Numbered from the stretch's first letter, positions 14,282-22,808 are shown. The stretch is 23,461 nt of DNA from Verrucomicrobia bacterium UBA740 (GCA_002298665.1 DBKW01000042.1:414-23874); one strand, 5' to 3'. Numbers and translations: made by a program. The notes: generated by a model not told the origin, from the letters alone.

Positions 14282-15436
14282 TCAGGACAGTCCCATAATC
14301 CGTTTCAGTTCGCGTTCCACATCCGGCAGCCAGTCAATCACTTCCACGCCATACTCCTTAGCGCGCGCCTTGTCCTCCGGTCGAACAACTCTGGCCGAGA
14401 CAAGTATACCCTTGGTGCGCAGACCCAGCCCGCGGGAGAGTTGCGCCAGTTTGTAGACGGCATCGTCGGCGACTCCCTTCCTCTTCATGTTTTTGGTCTT
14501 ATCCTCGATCACATAGCATGTATTCTTGTGAATCACTATGGAATCAAGTTCATTGCGATTCCCTTTGGCGTCAACAATCTGCACATTCATCAAAGCATGT
14601 TTCTTGTCGAATCCAAGCCCTTTGAGTACGCTGAAGACATAATGCTCCAACCAAATGCCTGCGCAAAAGCGGGCCGCCTCGAGAGACACGAAACATTCAC
14701 GAGAAGACTTCCATTTAACCAACTCGTCGTCATGAAGGATTTTCAGCATTTCTTCCAACTTGGGGGTGGCGCATTGCCTCTCGTTGCACGAAAATTCCAA
14801 AGCGTGGTCCTTTTGGGATCGATTGCGAGCATCATCATGATTATCCACCGCCCTGGCCGCAATATCATTCAATACACCCATCGCCAACGCCCAATCATTT
14901 GGCTTTCTTGCGATTTCATCGCAAAAGTGCCGCCATTTCTCATTGTCCACGACGGATTTGAAATCATCGAACTCAATCTTAAGCCCGTTAAGCCGCAATA
15001 TCTGCTCTAGAGAAGGAGTCTGATCCAGCAATACGCTTGGTTGGGGCTCCTTTGACACCCAAGAGACCTTGTCGGTTGAAATATCCACATAGAAGACGGG
15101 GCGGTCCAGACCGCGAAAGACCTCCTGCGCAGCGATGGCCATCGGCTTTGTCCCGCCCGTTACGTTCAGAACGCTTTCGCTCATCAAATCTTCGTTTTCG
15201 CCCGCCCACTTCATCAACGCCTCTTGAACTGCAGCAATGTCCGTCTCGGACTTTCCGATTTCGATATCCGGCTTTATCTCGACCTGAAGCTTCTTGATCT
15301 CGTTCTTCAGCCATTCCGCACGGTTTCTCATTCCGTCGGAGACGACCAACGTCACCGAGTCAGGCTTCAAATCCCGATTCAAAACAGGCAGGAAGTTAGG
15401 CATGGCCTGCTGCGAAACCAACAACACATGATTCAT
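14282..15436 (-). CDS. can2: Can2/Card1-type CARF nuclease (DUF1887 family)
   Basis: A cyclic tetra-adenylate-activated nuclease that in characterised members cuts RNA and/or nicks DNA once Cas10 signals infection. The 384 residues fit the family. The N-terminal CARF domain carries LNVTGGTKPMA (90-100), the ligand-binding loop. The C-terminal PD-(D/E)xK nuclease domain shows Glu264 (WLEHYV), Asp298 in NRNELDSIVI, and Glu311-x-Lys313 in YVIEDKTK; the usual IECK is IEDK here. The catalytic set looks intact. The start has GGAG upstream in a purine-rich stretch. It lies between cmr1 and cas1 on the same strand. Confidence 0.93.
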   Translation of the reverse strand: MNHVLLVSQQAMPNFLPVLNRDLKPDSVTLVVSDGMRNRAEWLKNEIKKLQVEIKPDIEIGKSETDIAAVQEALMKWAGENEDLMSESVLNVTGGTKPMAIAAQEVFRGLDRPVFYVDISTDKVSWVSKEPQPSVLLDQTPSLEQILRLNGLKIEFDDFKSVVDNEKWRHFCDEIARKPNDWALAMGVLNDIAARAVDNHDDARNRSQKDHALEFSCNERQCATPKLEEMLKILHDDELVKWKSSRECFVSLEAARFCAGIWLEHYVFSVLKGLGFDKKHALMNVQIVDAKGNRNELDSIVIHKNTCYVIEDKTKNMKRKGVADDAVYKLAQLSRGLGLRTKGILVSARVVRPEDKARAKEYGVEVIDWLPDVERELKRIMGLS

Positions 15437-15467
15437 ACCTCTATTCTCCTTTTCTCCTTATATACCC

Positions 15468-15485
15468 CGCCGCGTCCGCGGCGGT
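15468..15485 (-). other. GC palindrome between cmr1 and can2
   Basis: Arms CCGCCGCG and CGCGGCGG around two bases, in the 58-base gap. No T-tract follows on minus, so it is probably an mRNA hairpin or protein site rather than a terminator. It may tune can2 against the cmr genes. Confidence 0.4.
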
Positions 15486-15494
15486 TCACGGTTT

Positions 15495-16301
15495 TTAGAT
15501 CAGACCCCTTAGCGACCGGCGTGTGCACGCGCCGTCCGAATAGAAGGCGACGGCTAGAAAGCCTTCTTTCACCTTCACCGGCCGCAGCTTCAACGCCGAA
15601 GACATGCGTTCCGAACCGATAGAATACCCGAACGCCGTTTTATCCTTACCGCTTTGATGTTCGTTCCTCCGCAGGTCGCGCAACCAACCGCCCAGGCATG
15701 TCTGCGCCTTGTCGGCGCGGGAGAAAACCACCTCGGAGACAAGGCGGACGGTTCCGCAGTCCGAAGGAAAGGACTCAGCCCAACGCAGGAATACTTCCTT
15801 GGAAAGGAGATCGCCATTTTGCGCAAAGGCGCCGCAGCCGCGCGTGGCGCGAAGCCCCAAGGCCCCCAGCCGCATAAAGGCTTCAACCGCACGCCAAAAC
15901 AGCTCGGCAAGTTCTTCGGGCATCCCGCAGTCTCCGATCTGAACGGTAAACTCCGTGCCGGGGGCGAAATAAGCGTTCCGCCCGATGCGCACACCCTTCT
16001 TGTCGCCGGAGACCGTCGCAAAATAATAGAGGTAGCCAAGTTTCGACATGGAAGGGGGCGGGGAAAATGCTTCGTGCACAGGCTTCGTGAGCACGCACCG
16101 CACCTGTACGCGGCTTTTCACCGCCCCGCCCTGCACACCGCCAAAGACCTGCGTCTCTTCGTCTTTTTTCCCGCCCAGTATGCGAAACCACCAGCGCAAA
16201 GCGCCACGAACAGAAGCCGCCCGCAATTCGGCCGCTTTCTGGTCGGCTCCGCACAGGAACGCCGGCGTAATGAACTCCAAATCGTATGTTTCGGTTTTCA
16301 T
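15495..16301 (-). CDS. cmr1: Type III-B effector subunit Cmr1 (Cas7-like RAMP)
   Basis: 268 residues. The family opening is clear: LEFITPAFLCGADQKAAELR, then ASVRGALRWWFRILGG, the Cmr1 signature (TP.f..Ga....ELR..S.KG.lR.WWR). A glycine-rich segment GALGLRATRGCGAF follows near 145-158. Cmr1 caps the end of the complex that holds the crRNA 3' region and the target RNA entry. Its ATG overlaps the last four bases of cmr6. It is a little short for the family but not obviously broken. Confidence 0.93.
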   Translation of the reverse strand: MKTETYDLEFITPAFLCGADQKAAELRAASVRGALRWWFRILGGKKDEETQVFGGVQGGAVKSRVQVRCVLTKPVHEAFSPPPSMSKLGYLYYFATVSGDKKGVRIGRNAYFAPGTEFTVQIGDCGMPEELAELFWRAVEAFMRLGALGLRATRGCGAFAQNGDLLSKEVFLRWAESFPSDCGTVRLVSEVVFSRADKAQTCLGGWLRDLRRNEHQSGKDKTAFGYSIGSERMSSALKLRPVKVKEGFLAVAFYSDGACTRRSLRGLI

Positions 16302-17497
16302 GGCAGTTTCTCCAGCTTTTCTTCTTTAACCAGCTTGCGGAGGGCGCCTACGACCGCCGGCGCATGCTTGATTTTTCTTTTCGGGTTCTGCTCCTCTTTC
16401 TTTAGGAACGCCCAGACTTCTCGGCCGACGCCTTCCGTGCGCAATACCGCGACTATCGCCAATTTATCGGCTTTTGACAACCCGTCAAAACCCCTAAACC
16501 ACCGTCCGTTGGCAATCGCTTTGGGAGACAACGGTCTCCAGTCCTCCAAAATACGTTCTTCCGGCGGAAGAGCCTCTTTGCGGACGCGTTCCAGTCGTTG
16601 AGCCTCCGCCTTTTTCGCGGCCTCGGCTTCCTCCAAAGCCTTCCGTCGCGCCTTTTCTTCCTGTTCGTGCGCCAAGCGGATCTTCTCCAAATACGCTTTC
16701 TCATCCTCTTGCGAATACGCGAACCAGCCGTATCCGGCGGAAGTTTTCGCGCCGACGCCGTTTTCCATGATCGCCTTGACCAGCCATTTTTTGGCCAATC
16801 CCAGGTCTTCCGCACCCGCGTCCCGAAGGGGAACAAGCGTAAAGAGGAAGGACACACCGCTCTCTACGGCCGGGAAGAACTGCGGATTGGGCGACTCGTC
16901 ATCTGTCGCGTAAGGTTGATTGCCCCCGTAATACTTCATATGGTGGCAATTCACGATATCCGTCACCAAGGGAGCCCTCCCGTCCGGTACGGCCGGCCAA
17001 AACGAGACGCATCCGCCGCGTTTCGTGTCGCATTTCAGGTTCTTCAGGTAATCGTCCAGCCCTTTGTCGCCTGTCGGATACCCGAAAACGCGCGCCATTT
17101 TCCGCGCGATTCCCTCCTTGCGGGATTCTCCCGCCTCGTTCCATTCGCACCACGCGGCGTGCCGCGCAACCCCCTTCACCGCGCTCCCCGGAATATACGG
17201 ATAGCCAAAATGCGGATGCAGGCACAGCCCCGCATTCTCCAGGACGCCGCCCGCCTGGTTGACAATCAGCCGACTCTGCAGTTTCGCCGGAAACTGCACC
17301 GCGCCGGTAGGCCGTGATGTTGGAGACGGAGCCTTTCCGCACTTCTTCTGGCAGGCCACAACGGCGTCGATTTCGTCTTTCTTGGTGTTGCCGCCCAGCC
17401 GCACGAACTTCTCCAGGCGGAGAGAGGGCGACTCGCACTGCGGGAACTTCTCTCCACCGAGAAGGTTCTGCACCTCAATTAGCGCTGTTATCGCCAT
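16298..17497 (-). CDS. cmr6: Type III-B effector subunit Cmr6 with long charged C-terminal extension
   Basis: 399 residues from ATG 17497, chosen over an upstream ATG because AAGGAGG is seven bases before it. RAMP motifs are GYPYIPGSAVKGVARHAAW (98-116) and the glycine-rich loop NGVGAKTSAGYGWF (246-259). The RAMP core ends near residue 262. Beyond it lie about 137 extra residues: a highly charged coiled coil (about 263-315, runs of Glu/Lys/Ala) and a small basic domain ending KEEKLEKLP. The start overlaps the end of cmr5 by 23 bases. Cmr6 sits next to Cmr1 at the 3' end of the crRNA. Confidence 0.94.
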   Translation of the reverse strand: MAITALIEVQNLLGGEKFPQCESPSLRLEKFVRLGGNTKKDEIDAVVACQKKCGKAPSPTSRPTGAVQFPAKLQSRLIVNQAGGVLENAGLCLHPHFGYPYIPGSAVKGVARHAAWCEWNEAGESRKEGIARKMARVFGYPTGDKGLDDYLKNLKCDTKRGGCVSFWPAVPDGRAPLVTDIVNCHHMKYYGGNQPYATDDESPNPQFFPAVESGVSFLFTLVPLRDAGAEDLGLAKKWLVKAIMENGVGAKTSAGYGWFAYSQEDEKAYLEKIRLAHEQEEKARRKALEEAEAAKKAEAQRLERVRKEALPPEERILEDWRPLSPKAIANGRWFRGFDGLSKADKLAIVAVLRTEGVGREVWAFLKKEEQNPKRKIKHAPAVVGALRKLVKEEKLEKLP

Positions 17498-17864
17498 TGG
17501 TCTCCTCCTTGCCGGGTTTGGCAAAACGCCGCAGATAATTGAGGTAAGCCATAGACTCCGCCGTGATGGCGCGCAGCATGGCGGCGTCTTTTCCGCAAAG
17601 TTCGGCCAAAAACGCCGCCGGTTCAGTCGCGATGATTCCGCAATCCAGTCCTGCCTTGTGCAGGTGATCCAGAATCGCCCGAAAGACTGTCAGATAGCCG
17701 CCGTTATCCTCGAGGGCGAACGCCAATGCGCCGATAAAGCCGTTGGAAATGATCATGGCCGGCACCTTCTTCGCGACGGCGCGGCCGCCGTCTTGCCCCG
17801 TGCCGATTTTATCCCGCGCGTCATACGCGTTCTTCGCCCGTATCTGTTCCAGATTCTTCATCAT
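17475..17864 (-). CDS. cmr5: Type III-B small subunit Cmr5 (Cas11)
   Basis: 129 residues, all-helical in character, starting MMKNLEQIRAKNAYDA, the typical Cmr5 opening (leq.RA..A). It forms the inner filament along the crRNA-target duplex. The cmr4 stop (TGA) is embedded in the ATGATG start, so translation is coupled; AAGGAGG is 4 or 7 bases from the two possible ATGs. A start at 17861 is equally plausible. Confidence 0.92.
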   Translation of the reverse strand: MMKNLEQIRAKNAYDARDKIGTGQDGGRAVAKKVPAMIISNGFIGALAFALEDNGGYLTVFRAILDHLHKAGLDCGIIATEPAAFLAELCGKDAAMLRAITAESMAYLNYLRRFAKPGKEETNGDNSAN

Positions 17865-18706
17865 TCCACCTCCTTCAGCGCGACCGAGCACCAGCCCAGA
17901 CCCGTCGTGGCGTCCGCACCAATCTGGAGCAGTCCGCCCGCGTTCGCCAGACCTTCCGCCAAGATGTCCATGTTTTCAGAATCCGCGGCATTCACCACGC
18001 TGTAGAAAAGCGTCTCGGACGGCACGTTCTCCTGACTGAAAAGCGCACCATCGGCCACAACGCCCGTCTCGTCGTCGATACGGTTGTGCTGGGCGATTTC
18101 GCACGCGTTCAAACAGAAATACTGGAAGAGTTCGTCCGAGACGATAGCCAGCCGTTGCGGGAGTTCCTGCCACACGTTGTCCGCGCACAATTTCTGCAAG
18201 TTCGAGACAATCTGGGCATCGATTGTTGCGGACGCCACTTCCAGTGGATATTCCTCAAAGATCGCCTTGCCGTCAATCCCCAGAACCGCATCCTGCGTCA
18301 CAAGAGCCTTTCCGTCCGCGACTTCCGGCACGGGAAACGCCGCGCCCGCATCGCGCTTGAAACGGTTCAGCGCGAGCGGACAGGTCAGCCATGCGAACGC
18401 GCCCTTGGCCGAACGAACGGGGAAAGCCAAAAGCTTACCCTCGCCAATCAGCAGTTTGCCGGCAGACGCTTGTTGCGATTTATCGTTGCCGAACAGCCTC
18501 ACGCCGTCTTCGGAGCGCGTTATCTTATTGTCAGAAGCTTTTTTATTCCACAAATCGGCCAGCACGCCCTTGATGGCGCTGCCGGGAATGGCCGGGAACC
18601 CCGTATGCCGTTCGCGCAGAACCGGCTGGTCCACCGCGCCCACGGACGAACCGCATCCCACATGAAGCGGAGCGCGGGCAAAAATGGTCAACAGTTTCGT
18701 TGTCAT
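17861..18706 (-). CDS. cmr4: Type III-B backbone and target-RNA nuclease Cmr4 (Cas7)
   Basis: 281 residues. The opening LHVGCGSSVGAVDQPVLRE places Asp26 exactly where the target-RNA-cleaving aspartate of Cmr4 lies. FPAIPGSAIKGVLADL (37-52) is the RAMP GS.KG motif, and GLLQIGADATTGLGW near the end is the glycine-rich loop. It polymerises along the crRNA and cuts bound RNA at 6-nt intervals. AAAGGA lies upstream of the ATG, 22 bases after the cmr3 stop. Confidence 0.95.
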   Translation of the reverse strand: MTTKLLTIFARAPLHVGCGSSVGAVDQPVLRERHTGFPAIPGSAIKGVLADLWNKKASDNKITRSEDGVRLFGNDKSQQASAGKLLIGEGKLLAFPVRSAKGAFAWLTCPLALNRFKRDAGAAFPVPEVADGKALVTQDAVLGIDGKAIFEEYPLEVASATIDAQIVSNLQKLCADNVWQELPQRLAIVSDELFQYFCLNACEIAQHNRIDDETGVVADGALFSQENVPSETLFYSVVNAADSENMDILAEGLANAGGLLQIGADATTGLGWCSVALKEVE

Positions 18707-18728
18707 GTTTCTCTTTCCTTTCTCTGGA

Positions 18729-19832
18729 TTATCTTGAAATTCTCACAAACGAGCAGACGCCCATGCCGAAGCCCTGCGAGCCGAAGTCGGATTTGCGCGT
18801 CAGATGCAGGGCACGCACCAAAGCTTCGGCTTTCCCGCGCTCGGGACATTCGAACAAGTACACGCTTCCCGCGGGAACGGCCAGCACGGTCGGCTTTATG
18901 CCCTCTTCGGAATCCCACCCCGAGAAAACGATTGGCTTGCCGGTGCAGGCGCCTATCAGCCGGCAAGTGTCGCAGTTCGGCAGTTTGACATGGCCAATCG
19001 GTTCAGGATCCACAGGATTGGTATCCTTGCACCACCCCGGCAGCCAGCCCGTCTGCGCAAAATAGGCCGGCGCCAGCAGCGTCCACCGCAGGTAAAACGG
19101 CCCTTCGCCTTCCGGAACCGCCGGGACGGGGAAAGACGCCTCGAGCGAGATGCCGGAGGGCTCCGCCGAAACCATTCCGCCCTGACCGCCCATGATGAAC
19201 GCACGTGGCGTTTCGACGTCTGTCTTGCCAGGGTTGATTTCGCAAGCCATCGAGACACCCCTCTCCAGCCGCAGATATTCCGCCTGATACTGTCCGCTGC
19301 GCTGGTCCGCATTCCGCTTGGACGCCCCGGTAGCCGGATCCATCGTCGTGCCCGTCCGGATTTCGGGCGCGAACAAGGACGGCTCCTTCAGATCGCCAAG
19401 CCGGTCGCGCGACGGACGGTCCGCCGCGTCCAGATACGCTTTGTAGCACGTGAGGGGAATCCACGTCGGATAATTCTTCTTGCCCTCCTCATCGTCGATG
19501 AAACCGTGCGTCAGCCAAGCCGGCGCATTCGTTTCCCGAAGCGGTTCAACACCCATCTTCCAGTCCAGCGGGCGCGGCAGGTAGAGTTCGCCGCCCTTCA
19601 CCGGAAACGGACCGGCGACCTGCAGATCGCCGAACGTCCCGAACGCTTTCCGCCCCGCCGAACGGCTACCCAGCAGCGCATGCATGACCGCGTTGTACAG
19701 GTGGTCGGGGCGCGGCCAGAAGGCCCCGTGCCCGACGACGGCGATATCGCCGGCATCGTCTTTCAGACGGTCGATCGGACGCCCATCGCGAAAGAACAAA
19801 ACGTCCCGCGGATACAGTTGATAACTCTTCAT
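18729..19832 (-). CDS. cmr3: Type III-B effector subunit Cmr3 (Cas5-like)
   Basis: 367 residues from ATG 19832, two bases after the cmr2 stop, with GGAGAGGAG in the end of cmr2 as the ribosome site. It starts MKSYQLYPRDVLFFRDGRPI, the standard Cmr3 opening, and ends with KSDFGSQGFGMGVCSFVRI, a RAMP glycine-rich loop. Cmr3 binds the crRNA 5' handle and docks Cas10. Confidence 0.94.
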   Translation of the reverse strand: MKSYQLYPRDVLFFRDGRPIDRLKDDAGDIAVVGHGAFWPRPDHLYNAVMHALLGSRSAGRKAFGTFGDLQVAGPFPVKGGELYLPRPLDWKMGVEPLRETNAPAWLTHGFIDDEEGKKNYPTWIPLTCYKAYLDAADRPSRDRLGDLKEPSLFAPEIRTGTTMDPATGASKRNADQRSGQYQAEYLRLERGVSMACEINPGKTDVETPRAFIMGGQGGMVSAEPSGISLEASFPVPAVPEGEGPFYLRWTLLAPAYFAQTGWLPGWCKDTNPVDPEPIGHVKLPNCDTCRLIGACTGKPIVFSGWDSEEGIKPTVLAVPAGSVYLFECPERGKAEALVRALHLTRKSDFGSQGFGMGVCSFVRISR

Positions 19833-19834
19833 AT

Positions 19835-21235
19835 TCAATTCTCCTCTCCCCGCGGACGGTCGATGAACGTCTCGCACAAAAACAAATTGAGAAAATCGTC
19901 CGGCTTTCCAGCATCGAAAGTCTCGTCCAGGTACGACAACGCCTCCTTCGGGAGGTCGACTTTTCTTCCGCTCTCCATATCCGTCTCGACCGACTGCTTC
20001 CACGCGTGTTCCAGTTCAAGACGGACGATCGGTTTCATGTCTTCGACCCCCGCCTTCTCCAGCGCATAGGGACGCAACAGCGCGGCAAGCTTGTACGGAA
20101 AGCGCGCCGAAGGTTTCTTCGAGGCAATGTCCGCGCCGAGTTTGCGGAACAACTCCACGGCCGCGGTCGGTTGGCTGTCCCGGTCCTTCTTCCACTTGAA
20201 GCCCCACTCGATTGTTTCGCCCGACCGCTTCAGCACCGTCATCGCGACGGCATCGCGTCCATATACGTTTTTGGCCCGATGCTCGGCCGACTGCGCGGCC
20301 TTGACTAGATCCTGAAACGGCGCCTTGCAATGTCCGACGGCGACGCCGGCGGACGCCGTCATGCCGAGACCGACAATCCCCTCAAACTGTTCGCGAAGCG
20401 CCTCGGCGCAGTCCAACGCCTTCTTGCCCGGCACGACGGCCAGCACGTCGTCGCCGCCCGCATACACAAGCGTGGACTGGCCGTTCGTCTTCTCCGAAAG
20501 CAAATCCCCGACGCTTAACGCGAATGCGGCCAACTTCCCGCTGAATTCCCGATGTGCCTCCTCTGTTTGCAAAGTGGACAGTTTAGCCCCCATCCGGTCG
20601 CCGTCGAACGCAATCACCGCGTAATAGGGGTCGTCGTTGACGGCATTGCGGATTGGCGCCTCGTACTTCCGCTCTTCTATCAATTTTTCCTTTACGAGAT
20701 TCATCGCTCCGCGGCAGTTTTCCAGGGCGGACTCCTTTCCCGACAGGAAATCCTTCGGGGCTCTTTCAAAACCCTTCGCTTCGCGCCAGGGCTGGAAATC
20801 GCGCATGTTCCGCCGCAGGGCCAACTGCCGCGCAATCGACTTGTAGTCGGATCCCTTGTCCGCCGTTTCGGGTCTCACCGCCCAGGAAACGGAAAGAAAC
20901 TGTTCCAATTGTCTTTGGAACGCCACGCTTTCCCCTTCGCCGTACGCATACAGTTTCTTGAGAATCGCCTCCTTGACCTTCTCGGCTATCGTGCGCCCCT
21001 GTCCTTCCGGAACACGCGCCCAAAAGCGGTTCGGCAAGGTGGGGATGTTGCCGTCAAGCGCCTTCTCCACACGCCCGTCCCTGAGATTGGGGAAGATGGT
21101 CGCATCCGGCGCAGCCTCCAGCCCCGCTTTCATCAACATCGAAAGCAGGTACGACCCCGCCCACAAATCCTCGGGCGTCGCCGCCTGCGCGATAAAGTCC
21201 TGCACGGGACCGATTTGAAACAGCAGTAGATCCAT
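19835..21235 (-). CDS. cmr2: Type III-B Cas10 (Cmr2): cyclic oligoadenylate synthase, HD domain absent
   Basis: 466 residues. The N-terminus is already the first polymerase-like part: MDLLLFQIGPVQDFIAQAAT, then PEDLWAGSYLLSML. Palm 1 carries YYAVIAFDGDRMGAKL (204-219), and the second palm keeps YAGGDDVLAVVP with GGDD at 260-263, so cyclic oligoadenylate synthesis should work. No HD nuclease domain precedes it, and no HD motif is seen, so single-stranded DNA cleavage is not expected; interference must rest on Cmr4 RNA cutting and second-messenger effectors. AAAGGA lies six bases before the ATG. Confidence 0.96.
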   Translation of the reverse strand: MDLLLFQIGPVQDFIAQAATPEDLWAGSYLLSMLMKAGLEAAPDATIFPNLRDGRVEKALDGNIPTLPNRFWARVPEGQGRTIAEKVKEAILKKLYAYGEGESVAFQRQLEQFLSVSWAVRPETADKGSDYKSIARQLALRRNMRDFQPWREAKGFERAPKDFLSGKESALENCRGAMNLVKEKLIEERKYEAPIRNAVNDDPYYAVIAFDGDRMGAKLSTLQTEEAHREFSGKLAAFALSVGDLLSEKTNGQSTLVYAGGDDVLAVVPGKKALDCAEALREQFEGIVGLGMTASAGVAVGHCKAPFQDLVKAAQSAEHRAKNVYGRDAVAMTVLKRSGETIEWGFKWKKDRDSQPTAAVELFRKLGADIASKKPSARFPYKLAALLRPYALEKAGVEDMKPIVRLELEHAWKQSVETDMESGRKVDLPKEALSYLDETFDAGKPDDFLNLFLCETFIDRPRGEEN

Positions 21236-21258
21236 TCGGTATCCTTTCTCTTATATGG

Positions 21259-21633
21259 TCACAGCCACGAAATCTTCACAACCTGCCAGCCCGCAATCTG
21301 CCCGGGGCCGACTTCCTCGCCGATATTCGGGCGTTTCCCGTCCTTGTAATCGGGCGAAAGCACCCAGCAGACGTCGAAAGTTTCGCCATCCAGAACGGGA
21401 TGCCCATTTGCCGCGAGACGCAGCGCCGGACGCGGCGTGCGCGGCTTCAACGAGACCCCGAGGAGGTTTTCCGCGATGGCGCGCGTGTTCTCGTGCCCCC
21501 AAAAAGAGGCGACCGGGTGCCCCGAAAGCGCGTTCCGCAGTTCGGCGACCGTCCGGCAGCACATCCGCACCTCGCCGCCGCGAATCAACGACAGCGGGAA
21601 GGCGTTCCCTATCAAAATCTTATTTCTCTCCAT
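21259..21633 (-). CDS. DUF1874-family ring nuclease, Crn2-like (AcrIII-1 homologue)
   Basis: 124 residues. The opening ILIGNAFPLSLI and the block SFWGHENTRAIAENLLG match the DUF1874 family, whose viral members (AcrIII-1) and cellular members (Crn2) destroy cyclic tetra-adenylate. His47 falls at the same number as the catalytic His47 of AcrIII-1. The second catalytic acid (Glu88 in AcrIII-1) may be replaced by Asp in PDYKDGK. The strong Cas10/Can2 context makes it the off-switch of the system. ATG 21633 has no ribosome site, and a TATACT box ends nine bases before it, so it may be read from a leaderless transcript or start at an internal TTG behind GGAGAG. Confidence 0.85.
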   Translation of the reverse strand: MERNKILIGNAFPLSLIRGGEVRMCCRTVAELRNALSGHPVASFWGHENTRAIAENLLGVSLKPRTPRPALRLAANGHPVLDGETFDVCWVLSPDYKDGKRPNIGEEVGPGQIAGWQVVKISWL

Positions 21634-21656
21634 GACGGCGCATAGTATACCCTATT

Positions 21657-22781
21657 TTATGTCTGCCCGCCCGGAAAAAGATTTCCGCAGACATCCGCCA
21701 GCTTCTCCCTGTTTTTCCAGATGACGCGCTCCACCGGGAACGTCACGTCGTCTTTGCGTTTGGGGATAAGTTTCTCGACTCCGGGAAATTTGGCTTTCAT
21801 CAACTTTCCCCGTAAAGTGGACATCGATTTGGAAAGGTCCGCGACCGCATTAGCCTTGACCGAAAATCGGCTTCCTTCTTTAAAATCGGACAACCATCCA
21901 CACATCGCCGCTTTTTCATTCTTGCAGTTGTGCAACGCCGTTAACTTGCCGAGTAGCTCGACTCTCGTGAAACGATTCAGCAGAAATATCAAAACCGCAA
22001 ATTCCGTCGCTGCTAGATCTACCGGACAGTCGTTTATCAGCACGCGCCCCTTCCATGCGTCCACTTCGATTTTTGGACAGACGGACGACTGGATCCGCGC
22101 GACAAGCGTTTGGTAATCCGGGATGTTCTCGTTGTATTTCTCCTGATAGAGTTCGCGCATACGGACGTAAGGCACCTCGAAGAGTTCACCGTCCACATCC
22201 GCCGCGGAATATTCCTTCCCGTTTTTCGCAGTGTAAACAACGCCTTTTTCGGGGAAATAGAACGGCGGCTGGACGCCACCTTCAAACGGCGACGGCAACA
22301 GCACATGATAGACTTTGTCGTCCTGTCGGCCCAGAAGCGACATGCAGGAAAACATCAGGGCGCTCATGGTCTTGCGACCCCCGGCGATAGACGTCAACAC
22401 GACCGTGTTCGGATCCTCCGTATATTGCCGCAACTGCCGCAGCATGAAATCGGCCGCGCCGAGATTCTCCTCCGCCGTGCGCAAGTCGGTAATCTCGTTT
22501 CCCTCGGCGTCGGGAATGACGCGGACTGAGGTCTCGCCGAACTTCAGTTTCCCCGCGGTTGTGCAGCCTTCCTTCTCCAACGCGCGCTTCAGACGGACCC
22601 AGACAGGATTCGCGCCTGACAGCAGTTCGTCCTTTATCTTTTGCTTGCCCGTCTTTGTCGTGATAACGACTATTTCATCCGGAACCGTCTGTTCCTTGTG
22701 CGCCAAGGTCCATACGGTCTCCGTCAATATCGCAGGCGACGTGCCTATGCCTGCGACCAAAACAACTCTTTTGTCCTGCAT
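21657..22781 (-). CDS. CARF-domain protein (NE0113/PF09623-like) with C-terminal OmpR-like winged helix
   Basis: 374 residues from ATG 22781, which has AAGGAG nine bases upstream and lies just downstream of the promoter; the upstream ATG at 22856 precedes that promoter and is rejected. Residues 1-200 form a CARF domain: VVLVAGIGTSPAILTETVW (6-24), IVVITTKTGKQK (37-48) and the ligand loop SIAGGRKTMSALMF (131-144), the pattern of the NE0113 family. Residues about 238-355 look like an OmpR/PhoB-type winged helix: VLINDCPVDLAATEFAVLIF (247-266), then ADLSKSMSTLRGKLM (314-328) and a terminal hairpin KLIPKRKDDVTFPV. No nuclease (HEPN, PD-DExK) motif is seen. It may be a cyclic-oligoadenylate-responsive regulator, or a ring nuclease with a DNA-binding tail. 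First gene of the operon. Confidence 0.82.
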   Translation of the reverse strand: MQDKRVVLVAGIGTSPAILTETVWTLAHKEQTVPDEIVVITTKTGKQKIKDELLSGANPVWVRLKRALEKEGCTTAGKLKFGETSVRVIPDAEGNEITDLRTAEENLGAADFMLRQLRQYTEDPNTVVLTSIAGGRKTMSALMFSCMSLLGRQDDKVYHVLLPSPFEGGVQPPFYFPEKGVVYTAKNGKEYSAADVDGELFEVPYVRMRELYQEKYNENIPDYQTLVARIQSSVCPKIEVDAWKGRVLINDCPVDLAATEFAVLIFLLNRFTRVELLGKLTALHNCKNEKAAMCGWLSDFKEGSRFSVKANAVADLSKSMSTLRGKLMKAKFPGVEKLIPKRKDDVTFPVERVIWKNREKLADVCGNLFPGGQT

Positions 22782-22808
22782 TTTTCCCAACTCCTTCAGT
22801 CTGCTATT

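Noticed and set aside
21259..21633. DUF1874 gene as a phage-borne anti-CRISPR (AcrIII-1) insertion
   Set aside because: It lies in order inside the operon with short gaps and the same strand and style, which fits a host ring nuclease better.
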